NCBI GenBank assembly: GCA_964571195.1
Contig: CAZNAD010000021.1
Location: 1 to 38,046, forward strand
From: PALSA-1006 sp964571195
GTDB taxonomy: Bacteria > Pseudomonadota > Gammaproteobacteria > Burkholderiales > Gallionellaceae
Length of the DNA stretch: 38,046 bases
Direction: 5' to 3'
In this document: positions 24,684-32,689 of the stretch, piece after piece
How the letters are laid out: every line of letters starts with the position of its first letter
Numbering within the stretch: the stretch's first letter is position 1
Translations under genes and position numbers: made by a program
The notes under the pieces: generated by a model
Told to the model about the DNA's origin: nothing
The model's database searches: none
What the model saw: only the letters and a program-made list of their open reading frames with translations

Positions 24684-25463
24684 TCAAAAACGGTCGCGCC
24701 ATGCTCTGAGTGCGGCGAAGACGGCGGGCTCGTCTGCGGGGGCGGCTGTCAGTTCGAAGTGGCGCATGACGTTGGCGATGATCTCGGGCTGGGCGCAGCG
24801 CATGAAGGGGTTGGTGGCTTTTTCGAGGGCGATGGTGCTGGGCAGGGTGGGCAGGTCTTGCTGGCGCAGGGCGCGGGCGTCGCGTTGGCGTTGTTGCAGG
24901 GCCACGTTGCTCGGTTCGCACAGCAGAGCGAAGCAGATGTTGGATTCGGTGTATTCGTGGGCGCAATAGACTTGAGTGTCGTCGGGCAGGGCGGCTAGGC
25001 GTTGCAGGGAGTGGTGGAATTCTTGAGGGGTGCCGACGAACATCTTGCCGCAGGCGCAGCCGAACAGGATGTCGCCGCAGAACAGCATGCCGTTGCCTAC
25101 ATAGACGATGTGTTCGGGCAGGTGGCCGGGCAGGTGGAGGATGTCGAAATGCAGCCCCAACTCGGCGATGTCCACACTGTCGCCTTCGCCGAGGTGATTG
25201 GTGACGGTGGGGATCGATTCTGAGCGTGGGCCATACACGCGGGTGTTATATACTTCGAGCAGTTTGGGGATGCCGCCGATGTGGTCGTTATGGCGGTGGG
25301 TGACGAGGATGGCGCTCAGTGCCAATCGCTGTGCTTGCAGGTAGGCCAAGACAGGCGCGGCGTCACCCGGATCGACGACGACGGCGTGTGTGCCGTTGTG
25401 CATCACCCAGATGTAATTGTCATAGGTACCGGTCAAAGCCGGGATGGGAACGATCTCAAGCAT
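24684..25463 (-). CDS. gloB: Hydroxyacylglutathione hydrolase (glyoxalase II)
   Basis: 259 residues, metallo-beta-lactamase fold. Hydrolyses S-D-lactoylglutathione to D-lactate and glutathione, completing methylglyoxal detoxification. The binuclear metal site is visible: THRHNDHIGG (His56, His58, Asp60, His61), the later His in LPGHLPEH, the bridging Asp in LFCGDILFGCACGKMF, and CAHEYTESN with the last His. The usual GHT is GHL here. It is divergent from the methyltransferase gene with only 26 bases between start codons, so promoters overlap coding sequence. Confidence 0.95.
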   Translation of the reverse strand: MLEIVPIPALTGTYDNYIWVMHNGTHAVVVDPGDAAPVLAYLQAQRLALSAILVTHRHNDHIGGIPKLLEVYNTRVYGPRSESIPTVTNHLGEGDSVDIAELGLHFDILHLPGHLPEHIVYVGNGMLFCGDILFGCACGKMFVGTPQEFHHSLQRLAALPDDTQVYCAHEYTESNICFALLCEPSNVALQQRQRDARALRQQDLPTLPSTIALEKATNPFMRCAQPEIIANVMRHFELTAAPADEPAVFAALRAWRDRF

Positions 25464-25489
25464 GATGGATTCTATAAAAGTGGTTCTGT

Positions 25490-26224
25490 ATGCCTACCGC
25501 TAATTCGCTGGCCGAATGGCTGGATACCCATCAGGGGCAATATCTGCTGGCGCGCGAGCAGGAGTATTTCGACCGTAGTGTAGCGGATATCTTCGGCTTC
25601 AATGCGCTGCAATTGGGGCTGCCGCAGCATGAGTTTCTGCGCGCCAGCCGTATGCCGCTGCGCTTTACCGCCGCGCATGAGGTCGGTGCGCAGGTGTTGA
25701 TGGAGATGGAAGAGTTGCCGTTCGAGACGGGCAGTGTGGATTTGGCTTTGTTGCCGCATGTGCTGGAATTCAACAAACACCCGCACCAGATCCTGCGCGA
25801 GATCGAGCGGGTGTTGCGTCCCGAGGGCAATGTCATCATCAGCGGCTTCAATCCGCGCAGTCTGTGGGGGCTGCGCCGGGCGATGGGTTCCAAGGTGGGT
25901 TATCCGTGGTGCGGCGATTTCATCACCTTGTCGCGCCTGAAAGACTGGCTGGCTTTGCTGGGGTTCGAGATCGTCGGCGGGCGTTTCGCCTGTTACGCGC
26001 CGCCCATGATCAGCCCCAAATGGCTGCAACGCTGCCATTTCATGGAACCGGCGGGTGACCGCTGGTGGGCGGTGTGCGGCGGGGTGTATTACCTGCATGC
26101 GGTGAAACGGGTGCCGGGTATGCGCCTCATCAAACCGCAATGGAACAAGGGCTTGGTGAGCAAGTTGATGCCTGCGGCACCGAAATTGAACCGGGAAGTC
26201 TCGCAACGGAGCCAGGATGACTGA
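25490..26224 (+). CDS. Class I SAM-dependent methyltransferase (Methyltransf_11 type)
   Basis: 244 residues. The SAM-binding region is atypical: instead of a clear GxGxG motif I, an N-terminal segment (LQLGLPQHEFLRAS) leads to MEELPFETGSVDLALLPHVLEF (motif II/IV, ~residues 74-95) and REIERVLRPEGNVIISGFNP (motif VI). This family commonly lies between gloB and rnhA in betaproteobacteria; the substrate is unknown. The stop overlaps the rnhA start by eight bases. Confidence 0.8.
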   Translation: MPTANSLAEWLDTHQGQYLLAREQEYFDRSVADIFGFNALQLGLPQHEFLRASRMPLRFTAAHEVGAQVLMEMEELPFETGSVDLALLPHVLEFNKHPHQILREIERVLRPEGNVIISGFNPRSLWGLRRAMGSKVGYPWCGDFITLSRLKDWLALLGFEIVGGRFACYAPPMISPKWLQRCHFMEPAGDRWWAVCGGVYYLHAVKRVPGMRLIKPQWNKGLVSKLMPAAPKLNREVSQRSQDD

Positions 26225-26672
26225 CACGATCATTGAGATTTTCACCGACGGCGCGTGCAAGGGTAATCCCGGCGTGGGCGGTTGGGGGGCGTTGTTGCGC
26301 ACCAAGGGCAAAGAGCGCGAGATGTACGGCGGCGAGGCGCATACCACCAACAACCGCATGGAGCTGATGGGGGCGATCTCGGCGCTGGAGGTTTTGAGCC
26401 GTCCCTGCCATGTGCGCCTGCATACCGACTCGAAATACGTGCAGCAGGGCATCAGCGAATGGGTACACGGCTGGAAACAGCGCGGCTGGAAGACATCCTC
26501 CAAGCAGCCGGTGAAAAACGAAGACCTGTGGCGCAGGCTGGACGAAGCCGCCAGCCGCCACCAGATCGAATGGGTGTGGGTCAAAGGCCATGCCGGACAC
26601 GAAGAGAACGAACGCGCCGACCAGTTGGCGAACCGGGGCGTGGAAGAGATATTGAACGGGAAAGAAAAATGA
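26217..26672 (+). CDS. rnhA: Ribonuclease HI
   Basis: 151 residues (E. coli 155). Degrades RNA in RNA/DNA hybrids such as R-loops and primers. The four catalytic acids are visible: Asp in EIFTDGACKGNPG, Glu in NNRMELMGAI, Asp in LHTDSKYV and Asp in ENERADQLA, with the conserved His in VKGHAGHEENE. The basic-protrusion segment WKQRGWKTSSKQPVKNEDLW is present. The start ATG lies in the end of the methyltransferase gene, with CCAGG just upstream. Confidence 0.97.
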   Translation: MTDTIIEIFTDGACKGNPGVGGWGALLRTKGKEREMYGGEAHTTNNRMELMGAISALEVLSRPCHVRLHTDSKYVQQGISEWVHGWKQRGWKTSSKQPVKNEDLWRRLDEAASRHQIEWVWVKGHAGHEENERADQLANRGVEEILNGKEK

Positions 26673-26687
26673 AACAGGGAAAAGCGA

Positions 26688-26818
26688 TTTCACCACAGAG
26701 ACACAGAGAACACCGAGGAAAAACAAACCAGCCCCATATGATTGACTCCGGGTACGGTGGCGGCGTTTATCCGCTGTTGCCTTGCCTTTCTCTGTGTCTC
26801 TGTGTCTCTGTGGTGAAA
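26688..26818. repeat. CACCACAGAG long inverted-repeat element, copy 1
   Basis: Perfect 22-bp terminal inverted repeats (26688-26709 and 26797-26818) around an 87-base centre. The left end shares at least 28 identical bases with copy 2 at 28824. No open frame of its own. The right end reaches to nine bases before the dnaQ start and supplies AAAGG as ribosome site. Confidence 0.85.
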
Positions 26819-26826
26819 GGTTGAAA

Positions 26827-27528
26827 ATGAAACAAATAGTGCTAGATACCGAAACCACTGGCCTCGACCCCAAACAGGGACACCGCATCATCGAAGTGGC
26901 CGCCATCGAATTGAACGGGCGCAATGTGTCCGAACGCAGCTTCCACCGTTATCTCAACCCCGAGCGCGACATTGACGAGGGCGCGGCGGCGGTGCATGGC
27001 CTGACGTTGGATCGGCTGCAGAACGAGCCCAAGTTCGCCGAGATCGCTCCGGCCTTGCTGGAATTCATCGGTGATGCGGAGCTCATCATCCACAACGCGC
27101 CGTTCGACATGGGCTTTTTGAATACCGAGCTGGCCAAGCTCGACCTGCCGCCGCTGACCAACAAGGTGATCGACACGCTCAAGGTGGCGAAGGAGCTGCA
27201 CCCCGGCAAGAAGAACAACTTGAACGCGCTGTGCGACCGCTATTTCATCGACAACTCGCACCGTACCTTGCACGGCGCGTTGCTCGATACCGAGCTGCTG
27301 GCCGAGGTATATCTGGCCATGACACGCGGGCAGGAGAGTCTGCTGGGTGACGATGCGCATGAAGCCGTGACCGAGAACCTTTCCGCCAACGGCGAAGTGA
27401 TCCGCATGAGTGTACGCGTGTTGCCCGCCACCGAAGAGGAGCTGGCTTTACATGCCACCCAGTTGGCCGACATCGACAAGGCCAGCAAAGGTGCATGTTT
27501 GTGGAAACAACTGGAAACGCAGGCATAA
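26827..27528 (+). CDS. dnaQ: DNA polymerase III epsilon subunit (3'-5' proofreading exonuclease)
   Basis: 233 residues. DEDDh exonuclease of the replicative polymerase core. Exo I DTETTGLDP (~residues 7-15), Exo II HNAPFDMGFLN, and Exo III LHGALLDTELLAEVYL with the catalytic His and Asp. The C-terminal ~55 residues are the flexible part that contacts the polymerase alpha subunit. ATG 26827 is chosen because the 15 upstream in-frame codons are translated repeat sequence. The adjacent rnhA/dnaQ pairing is a classic arrangement, though usually divergent in E. coli; here both are forward. Confidence 0.95.
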   Translation: MKQIVLDTETTGLDPKQGHRIIEVAAIELNGRNVSERSFHRYLNPERDIDEGAAAVHGLTLDRLQNEPKFAEIAPALLEFIGDAELIIHNAPFDMGFLNTELAKLDLPPLTNKVIDTLKVAKELHPGKKNNLNALCDRYFIDNSHRTLHGALLDTELLAEVYLAMTRGQESLLGDDAHEAVTENLSANGEVIRMSVRVLPATEEELALHATQLADIDKASKGACLWKQLETQA

Positions 27529-27554
27529 AGAGACAAAACTGAAACACCTCTCCC

Positions 27555-27614
27555 TGTAGGAGCGAGCCACGCTCGCGACCTGACAGGCTGTCGCGTGCAG
27601 GGCACGCTCCTACA
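27555..27614. repeat. REPIN: two REP sequences in inverted orientation
   Basis: TGTAGGAGCG (27555-27564) and CGCTCCTACA (27605-27614) bound the element. Each half contains its own hairpin: GCGAGC-CAC-GCTCGC (27562-27576) and GCGTGC-AGG-GCACGC (27593-27607). This is the GTAGGAGC-type REP doublet known from gamma- and betaproteobacteria, normally mobilised by a RAYT transposase; none is encoded in the window. Confidence 0.85.
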
Positions 27615-27627
27615 ACTGCGGTCGCTT

Positions 27628-28806
27628 ATGACTAATTTTTCATCTGTCGATGTCCTGATCGTCGGGGCCGGCGCCTCCGGGCTGATGTGCGCCATCGAAG
27701 CAGGCAAACGCGGGCGCTCGGTGGTGCTACTCGACCACGCGCACAAGCTGGCGGAGAAGATCCGTATCTCCGGCGGCGGACGCTGCAATTTCACCAATCT
27801 CGATATCAAGCCGGACAACTATCTGTCGCAGAATCCGCATTTCTGCCGCTCCGCGCTGGCTCGTTACACCCCGCAACATTTCATCGCCCTGCTGGAGAAG
27901 CACGGCCTACACTACAGCGAGAAGACCTTGGGACAGTTGTTTTGCGACGACGGTGCCGAGGCCATCATCAAGATGTTGAAGGCGGAGTGCGAGGCGGCGG
28001 GGGTGAGGCTGCTGTTGTCGTGCGACATTGAGGAGATCAGCCGCAGCGATGCGTTCTATGTGAGTACGAGTCGCGGCAACTTTCGTGCAGACTCTTTGGT
28101 CATCGCCACCGGCGGCTTATCCATCCCCAAGATCGGTGCGAGCCCCTTTGGTTATAAGGTAGCCGAGCAGTTTGGCCTGCCCATGACCAAGCTGCATGCC
28201 GGGTTGGTGCCGCTCAGTTTCCACCCCGAGGAGTGGCGCGACTATATCGATCTGGCCGGGCTTTCTGTCGAGGCGGTGGTGGGTTTCGGCAAACAGCGCT
28301 TTCGTGAGAGCGTGTTGTTCACCCATCGCGGCCTGAGCGGCCCGGCGATCTTGCAGATATCTTCCTATTGGCTGCCGGGGCAGCCGTTACACATCGACCT
28401 GTTGCCCGATCACGATATGGGGCAGATATTCACCGAGCAGCGCGGCAGCCGCTTGTTGCTGGATAACTTCCTGGGACAATATCTGCCCAAGCGTTTTGCC
28501 GAGATATGGTGCGCCCGCTTTGCCGACAACAAGCCGGTGAATCAACTTTCGGAAAAGACGCTGGCGGCACTGGCCGTACAGTTGCACGACTGGCAGATCA
28601 CCCCGACCGGCACGCTGGGTTACAGCAAAGCGGAAGTCACCTGCGGCGGTGTCGATACGCGGGCGCTTTCGTCCAAGACCATGCAAGCCAATGATGTGCC
28701 GGGCTTATATTTCATCGGCGAGGTGGTGGATGTCACCGGGCAGCTCGGTGGCTATAATTTCCAGTGGGCGTGGGCTTCGGGCTTTGCTGCCGGGCAGGCG
28801 GTTTAA
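27628..28806 (+). CDS. BaiN/RdsA (HI0933)-family FAD-dependent oxidoreductase
   Basis: 392 residues. N-terminal FAD-binding Rossmann motif VLIVGAGASGLMCA (~residues 8-21), ISGGGRCNFTN (~49-59), VIATGGLSIPKIGA in the middle and C-terminal VTCGGVDTRALSSKTM, GLYFIGEVVDVTGQLGGYNFQWAWASG. The family is annotated as NAD(P)/FAD-dependent; physiological substrates in most proteobacteria are unknown. ATG 27628 lies 13 bases after the REPIN and has no clear ribosome site; a GTG 33 bases upstream lies inside the REPIN and was rejected. Confidence 0.88.
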   Translation: MTNFSSVDVLIVGAGASGLMCAIEAGKRGRSVVLLDHAHKLAEKIRISGGGRCNFTNLDIKPDNYLSQNPHFCRSALARYTPQHFIALLEKHGLHYSEKTLGQLFCDDGAEAIIKMLKAECEAAGVRLLLSCDIEEISRSDAFYVSTSRGNFRADSLVIATGGLSIPKIGASPFGYKVAEQFGLPMTKLHAGLVPLSFHPEEWRDYIDLAGLSVEAVVGFGKQRFRESVLFTHRGLSGPAILQISSYWLPGQPLHIDLLPDHDMGQIFTEQRGSRLLLDNFLGQYLPKRFAEIWCARFADNKPVNQLSEKTLAALAVQLHDWQITPTGTLGYSKAEVTCGGVDTRALSSKTMQANDVPGLYFIGEVVDVTGQLGGYNFQWAWASGFAAGQAV

Positions 28807-28823
28807 GAGGATAAACAGCGATG

Positions 28824-28913
28824 TCACCACAGAGACACAGAGAACACCGAGAAACCCGTCTGAGGTCACTGCGGTATTTTGCTTTTCTCCGTGCCTCGGT
28901 GTCTCTGTGGTGA
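28824..28913. repeat. CACCACAGAG inverted-repeat element, copy 2
   Basis: Terminal inverted repeats of 15 perfect bases (28824-28838 and 28899-28913), continuing imperfectly inward. The left end is identical to copy 1 for at least 28 bases; the centre differs and is shorter (90 versus 131 bases overall). It sits between the flavoprotein gene and lemA. Confidence 0.85.
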
Positions 28914-28975
28914 AGGATTTTGATTTGGTGTTATAGTTTTTGCGTTAGATTTAGTTCAACCAAGGAGACCTGAAG

Positions 28976-29578
28976 ATGCGTAAGTTATGGATACTGGTGA
29001 TGGCGCTGTTGTTGAGCGGTTGCGGCTACAACGATTTTCAAACCAATGACGAGCAGGTGAAGGCTGATTGGGCGGAAGTGCTCAACCAATACCAGCGCCG
29101 TTTCGACTTGATCCCCAATCTGGTCAACACCGTGAAGGGATATGCGCAGCAGGAGAAAGACGTGCTGGTGGGCGTGACCGAGGCGCGTGCCAAGGTGGGT
29201 ACGATCCAGGCGACACCGGAACTCATCAAAGACGCACAGGCGTTTGCCAAGTTCCAGGCGGCGCAGGGCGAACTGACTCAGGCTTTGAGCAAACTGATGA
29301 TGGTGACGGAGAACTATCCGCAACTGAAGTCCGACACCGTTTTCCGCGACTTGCAGGCGCAACTGGAGGGTACCGAGAACCGCATTACTGTGGCGCGTAA
29401 TCGCTACATCAAGTCGGTGCAGGCCTACAATGTGCTGGCGCGCTCGTTCCCGACTAACCTGACCGCGATGATGTTCAGCTACGAGGTGAAACCTTCGTTC
29501 ACGGTGGAAGACGAAAAGGCCGTATCCAAAGCGCCCGCAGTCGATTTCGCCGCACCCCAGGCTGCACCCGCAAAATAA
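28976..29578 (+). CDS. lemA: LemA-family lipoprotein
   Basis: 200 residues. N-terminal lipoprotein signal with lipobox LSGC (Cys16). The rest is the LemA helical bundle: VKADWAEVLNQYQRRFDLIPNLVNTVKGYA, TEARAKV, LTQALSKLMMVTENYPQLKS, ENRITVARNRYIKSVQAYN and YEVKPSF. LemA proteins face the periplasm and their function is not well defined. AAGGAG at 28962-28967 is the ribosome site. It is usually followed by TPM-domain genes, as here. Confidence 0.92.
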   Translation: MRKLWILVMALLLSGCGYNDFQTNDEQVKADWAEVLNQYQRRFDLIPNLVNTVKGYAQQEKDVLVGVTEARAKVGTIQATPELIKDAQAFAKFQAAQGELTQALSKLMMVTENYPQLKSDTVFRDLQAQLEGTENRITVARNRYIKSVQAYNVLARSFPTNLTAMMFSYEVKPSFTVEDEKAVSKAPAVDFAAPQAAPAK

Positions 29579-29611
29579 ATGAAAACGCTGTGGCGGCGTT
29601 CGACGCACCCC

Positions 29612-29696
29612 TTCGATACGCCTGCGGCTACTCAGGGCGAACGGAAAGAGATTATTCCGTTCGTGCTGAGTGCCTTGCGTAGCAAGGTGTATCGAA
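29612..29696. repeat. TTCGATAC-type long imperfect palindrome
   Basis: Nested pairs TTCGATAC/GTATCGAA (29612-29619, 29689-29696), CTCAG/CTGAG (29631-29635, 29666-29670) and CGAACGGAA/TTCCGTTCG (29638-29646, 29655-29663) fold into one long hairpin. It resembles dispersed palindromic repeats common in proteobacterial genomes. It occupies the gap between lemA and the TPM gene and happens to keep an open frame. Confidence 0.75.
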
Positions 29697-29716
29697 GCAT
29701 GAGCGGAATAACCGCT

Positions 29717-30592
29717 ATGATGTTTAAGTTCATGCTGCTTGTGCTGTTGCTATGCGGCACAGCGCAAGCCGAGGTCGAGGTTCCGCCGCTCAAACAGCGT
29801 GTCACCGATCTCACCGCCACACTCGATGCCGCCCAGGTACAGGCACTGGAGGCGCGTCTGGCTGCGTTCGAGGCCGCCAAAGGGTCTCAGATCGCGGTAT
29901 TGATGTTGCCCAGCACGCAGCCGGAAGCCATCGAACAGTTCGCCATCCGTGTAGTCGAGGCATGGAAGCCGGGGCGCAAAGGTGTGGACGACGGGGTGTT
30001 GCTGCTGGTCGCCAAAGATGACCGCAAGTTACGTATCGAAGTCGGCTACGGGCTGGAAGGGGCGCTGAACGACGCCACGGCGAAGCGCATCGTGGCCGAG
30101 ATCATCTCGCCGTATTTCAAGCGCGGCGAATTTTATGCCGGTGTCGATGCCGGTGTGGCGGCCATCATCAAGGTGGTGGAAGGTGAGCCGCTGCCTGAGC
30201 CGTCGCGTACGGCGCCGTCCTCTTCCGGTAGTGGTATGGGGAATTTCGAGCTGCTGTTCGCGGCGGGGCTATTCATGTTCTTCATCGGCAATCTCATTCT
30301 CCAGCAGTTCATCGGGCGACTGCCCAGCGGCTTGTTGGTCGCCGGGGCGATAGGCGGATTGGCTTGGGTATTGCTGGCTTCCATGATCCTGGCCGGTGCT
30401 GTTGGACTCATCGCATTCGTGGCTTCGTTGATCTTGGGCAGCAAGGGACTGGGGGGCGGCAGTGCCTCTTTGCCTTATGGTTTCGGCGGTGGCGGTTATG
30501 GCGGAGGCGGCTGGGGAAGTAGTGGCGGGGGCGGCGATTTCGGCGGTGGAGGTGGTAGCTTTGGCGGGGGCGGAGCCTCGGGAGACTGGTAA
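29717..30592 (+). CDS. TPM-domain membrane protein (YgcG family)
   Basis: 291 residues from ATG 29717. A signal peptide MMFKFMLLVLLLCGTAQA|E is followed by the TPM domain (~25-150: PPLKQRVTDLTATLDAAQVQALEARL, GVLLLVAKDDRKLRIEVGYGLEGALND), two transmembrane segments (~180-200, 208-240) and a Gly-Ser rich tail ending GGGGASGDW. Homologues have been linked to photosystem repair or phosphatase activity in other organisms, but the role here is unknown. An in-frame ATG at 29579 would translate the palindromic repeat as 46 extra residues and was rejected. Confidence 0.85.
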   Translation: MMFKFMLLVLLLCGTAQAEVEVPPLKQRVTDLTATLDAAQVQALEARLAAFEAAKGSQIAVLMLPSTQPEAIEQFAIRVVEAWKPGRKGVDDGVLLLVAKDDRKLRIEVGYGLEGALNDATAKRIVAEIISPYFKRGEFYAGVDAGVAAIIKVVEGEPLPEPSRTAPSSSGSGMGNFELLFAAGLFMFFIGNLILQQFIGRLPSGLLVAGAIGGLAWVLLASMILAGAVGLIAFVASLILGSKGLGGGSASLPYGFGGGGYGGGGWGSSGGGGDFGGGGGSFGGGGASGDW

Positions 30593-31089
30593 TGAATATC
30601 AAACGCATCATCAAACATCTCTCCATCGGACAAACCTCTGTGCATCGCAGCTTTTCGCGTTCTGCCATGGCGAACATTGAGCGCACCATCGCTGAAGTGG
30701 AAAAGACCCATGCCGGGCAGATACGTTTCGCGGTGGAGGCGGGACTGGATCTTGCGCCGTTGCTGGCCGGACAATCGGCGCGCGAACGCGCCATCGAGGT
30801 GTTTTCGCGCTTGCATGTTTGGGACACCGAGCATAACAACGGTGTGCTGATCTATCTGTTGCTGGCAGATCGTGATGTGGAGATCGTGGCGGACAGGGGC
30901 GTGCATGCCAAGCTGGGGCAGGCGGTATGGGAGTCGGTGTGCAAGGAGATGGAGGCTGCGTTCCGTCTGGGCCGATTCGAAGAAGGTGTCATCGCCGGGA
31001 TACACAGCGTGGGAGCGCATCTTGCGCAACATTATCCGCAAGTCGGCAACAAGACCAACGAGTTGTCCGACCAGCCGGTGATCCTCTGA
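30592..31089 (+). CDS. TPM-domain protein, soluble
   Basis: 165 residues without a signal peptide or hydrophobic helix. TPM-type features: IERTIAEVEKTHAGQIRFAVEAG, VWDTEHNNGVLIYLLLADRDVEIVADRGVHAKLGQ and FRLGRFEEGVIAGIHSVGAHL. It is the second of two TPM proteins after lemA; the ATG shares one base with the preceding stop (TAATG), so expression is coupled. Function unknown. Confidence 0.82.
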   Translation: MNIKRIIKHLSIGQTSVHRSFSRSAMANIERTIAEVEKTHAGQIRFAVEAGLDLAPLLAGQSARERAIEVFSRLHVWDTEHNNGVLIYLLLADRDVEIVADRGVHAKLGQAVWESVCKEMEAAFRLGRFEEGVIAGIHSVGAHLAQHYPQVGNKTNELSDQPVIL

Positions 31090-32576
31090 TGGCGATAGAG
31101 ACCGAGCTCAAGTTGCGCATCGCGCCCGAACACATGGCGCGGCTCAAGCGCCATCCGTTCCTGCGCTCGCTTTGCAGCGAACGCGCCATCACGCACAAAC
31201 TCTACAGCGTCTATTTCGACACGCCCGATCTCAAGCTGCATCACGACAGGATGGCGTTGCGTCTGCGCCGTGTCGGCAAACAATGGCTGCAAACCTTGAA
31301 AGGTGGCGGGGGAGTGCGGGCGGGGCTGCATCAGCGCAACGAATGGGAGACGCCGGTCACTGGCGAGCACTTGGATTTTGCGGCACTGGAAAAGATCGGT
31401 GCCCAGGCTTTTTCGCATGGCATGCAGAAGGAATTGCAGCCACTGTTCGTCACCGACTTTACGCGCAGCATCCGCATGGTGCAGTTCGAGGGCGCGCTGA
31501 TCGAGATGAGTCTGGACAGCGGCGAGATACGCGCGGGAAAGGCGGTATATACGATCTCGGAACTGGAGCTGGAACTAAAGTCCGGCGAGCCGTTGCAGCT
31601 CTTTCGCTTGGGGTTGGCGCTGCTCGATATAGCTCCGCTGGAGATCGAATCGACCAGCAAGGCGGAATACGGTTACCGCCTGCATCAGCCGGTCAAAGCC
31701 TTGGTCACCAAAGCGCATATGCCGAAGCTGGATGCGCATGTCTCGGTAGAGGAGGCGTTGCAAAGCACGATCTGGTCATGCCTGTACCATCTGCAAGCCA
31801 ATGTGTCCGGTGCGGTGAACAAGACCGACGACGAGTATCTGCATCAGGTGCGCATCGCGTTGCGCCGTTTGCGGGTGGTGATGGGTATGGCGGGCAAATA
31901 TCGCGGCGATGCCGAGCTGGAAGCGTTGCGCGACTTGGTTGCGGAGCTGGGTACGGCGCTGGGACGTTCGCGGGAGTGGGATGTGTTCGTGACGCAGACC
32001 CTGCCGTCCCTGCCGAAGATACAGGGCATACGTGCTGTCGCACAGCAGAGTGAGGCGCTACGCCGACATTATCACCAGCGCGTCGATGCCGCATTAAATG
32101 CGGGGGATTTCCAGCGCCTGATCTTGCGCTTCGGCGCATGGATGAACGGCTCGTATTGGGTCAGCTCCGGTGACTCGAAAGATATTTCGCAGTTCGCGGC
32201 CAAGATATTGCACAAACGCAGCGAAAAAGTGCGCCGCTACGGGGCACTCATACATCCACATTCGGATGCCAAGCAACTGCACATGCTGCGTATCGCGTGC
32301 AAAGGACTGCGCTACAGCGCCGATATTTTCTCTTCACTCTATGAAGCGGGTAAGGCCAAGCGTTATCTGGATGTACTGGCGAAGTTGCAGGACAGGCTGG
32401 GTGAATTCAACGACGGTGCCATCGCTTTGCGGCTATTGGAAGAGTTGGATCAGGAGAAACCACTGAAGGCGGTCGCGCTGGTACGCGAGCAGATCGAGCA
32501 TGGCCACTCTGTGCGTTTGAGTGCGTTGCATAAAGCCTGGAAGCATTTTGAGAAGTTGCCGGAGTTCTGGGAGTAA
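31089..32576 (+). CDS. CYTH-CHAD domain protein (inorganic triphosphatase YgiF type)
   Basis: 495 residues from ATG 31089, which overlaps the previous stop by one base. The N-terminal CYTH tunnel domain (1-~200) begins with the signature Glu4-x-Glu6-x-Lys8 and continues with YFDTPDLKLHHDRMALRLRR, which binds triphosphate and divalent metal. The C-terminal CHAD domain (~215-495) is helical and His/Arg-rich (DDEYLHQVRIALRRLRVVM, LHMLRIACKGLRYSADIF) and binds polyphosphate in studied cases. Likely hydrolyses inorganic tripolyphosphate. Confidence 0.9.
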   Translation: MAIETELKLRIAPEHMARLKRHPFLRSLCSERAITHKLYSVYFDTPDLKLHHDRMALRLRRVGKQWLQTLKGGGGVRAGLHQRNEWETPVTGEHLDFAALEKIGAQAFSHGMQKELQPLFVTDFTRSIRMVQFEGALIEMSLDSGEIRAGKAVYTISELELELKSGEPLQLFRLGLALLDIAPLEIESTSKAEYGYRLHQPVKALVTKAHMPKLDAHVSVEEALQSTIWSCLYHLQANVSGAVNKTDDEYLHQVRIALRRLRVVMGMAGKYRGDAELEALRDLVAELGTALGRSREWDVFVTQTLPSLPKIQGIRAVAQQSEALRRHYHQRVDAALNAGDFQRLILRFGAWMNGSYWVSSGDSKDISQFAAKILHKRSEKVRRYGALIHPHSDAKQLHMLRIACKGLRYSADIFSSLYEAGKAKRYLDVLAKLQDRLGEFNDGAIALRLLEELDQEKPLKAVALVREQIEHGHSVRLSALHKAWKHFEKLPEFWE

Positions 32577-32606
32577 CTTAAAAACTCGCGTAGCGATACG
32601 TTTGCT

Positions 32607-32630
32607 CTTTCTCCCGCTTGCGGGGGAAAG
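32607..32630. other. Hairpin after the CYTH-CHAD gene
   Basis: Eleven-pair stem with one G-T wobble (32607-32617, 32620-32630). No T-tract follows, so it is at best a weak terminator or mRNA 3' end protector. Confidence 0.45.
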
Positions 32631-32646
32631 TTGGATAGGGGGAAAC

Positions 32647-32689
32647 GGTCATGGCCAGCTTCATAGTCAGAGACGAAATTGCCATGACC
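32647..32689 (-). terminator. Inverted repeat at the 3' end of rep
   Basis: Perfect nine-base inverted repeat GGTCATGGC / GCCATGACC (32647-32655, 32681-32689) immediately after the rep stop on the minus strand, followed there by GTTTCC. The 25-base loop makes it a weak terminator candidate. Confidence 0.4.

Noticed and set aside
29579..29716. Upstream start for the TPM protein
   Set aside because: The extra 46 residues are translated palindromic repeat and would bury the signal peptide; kept only as a finding.
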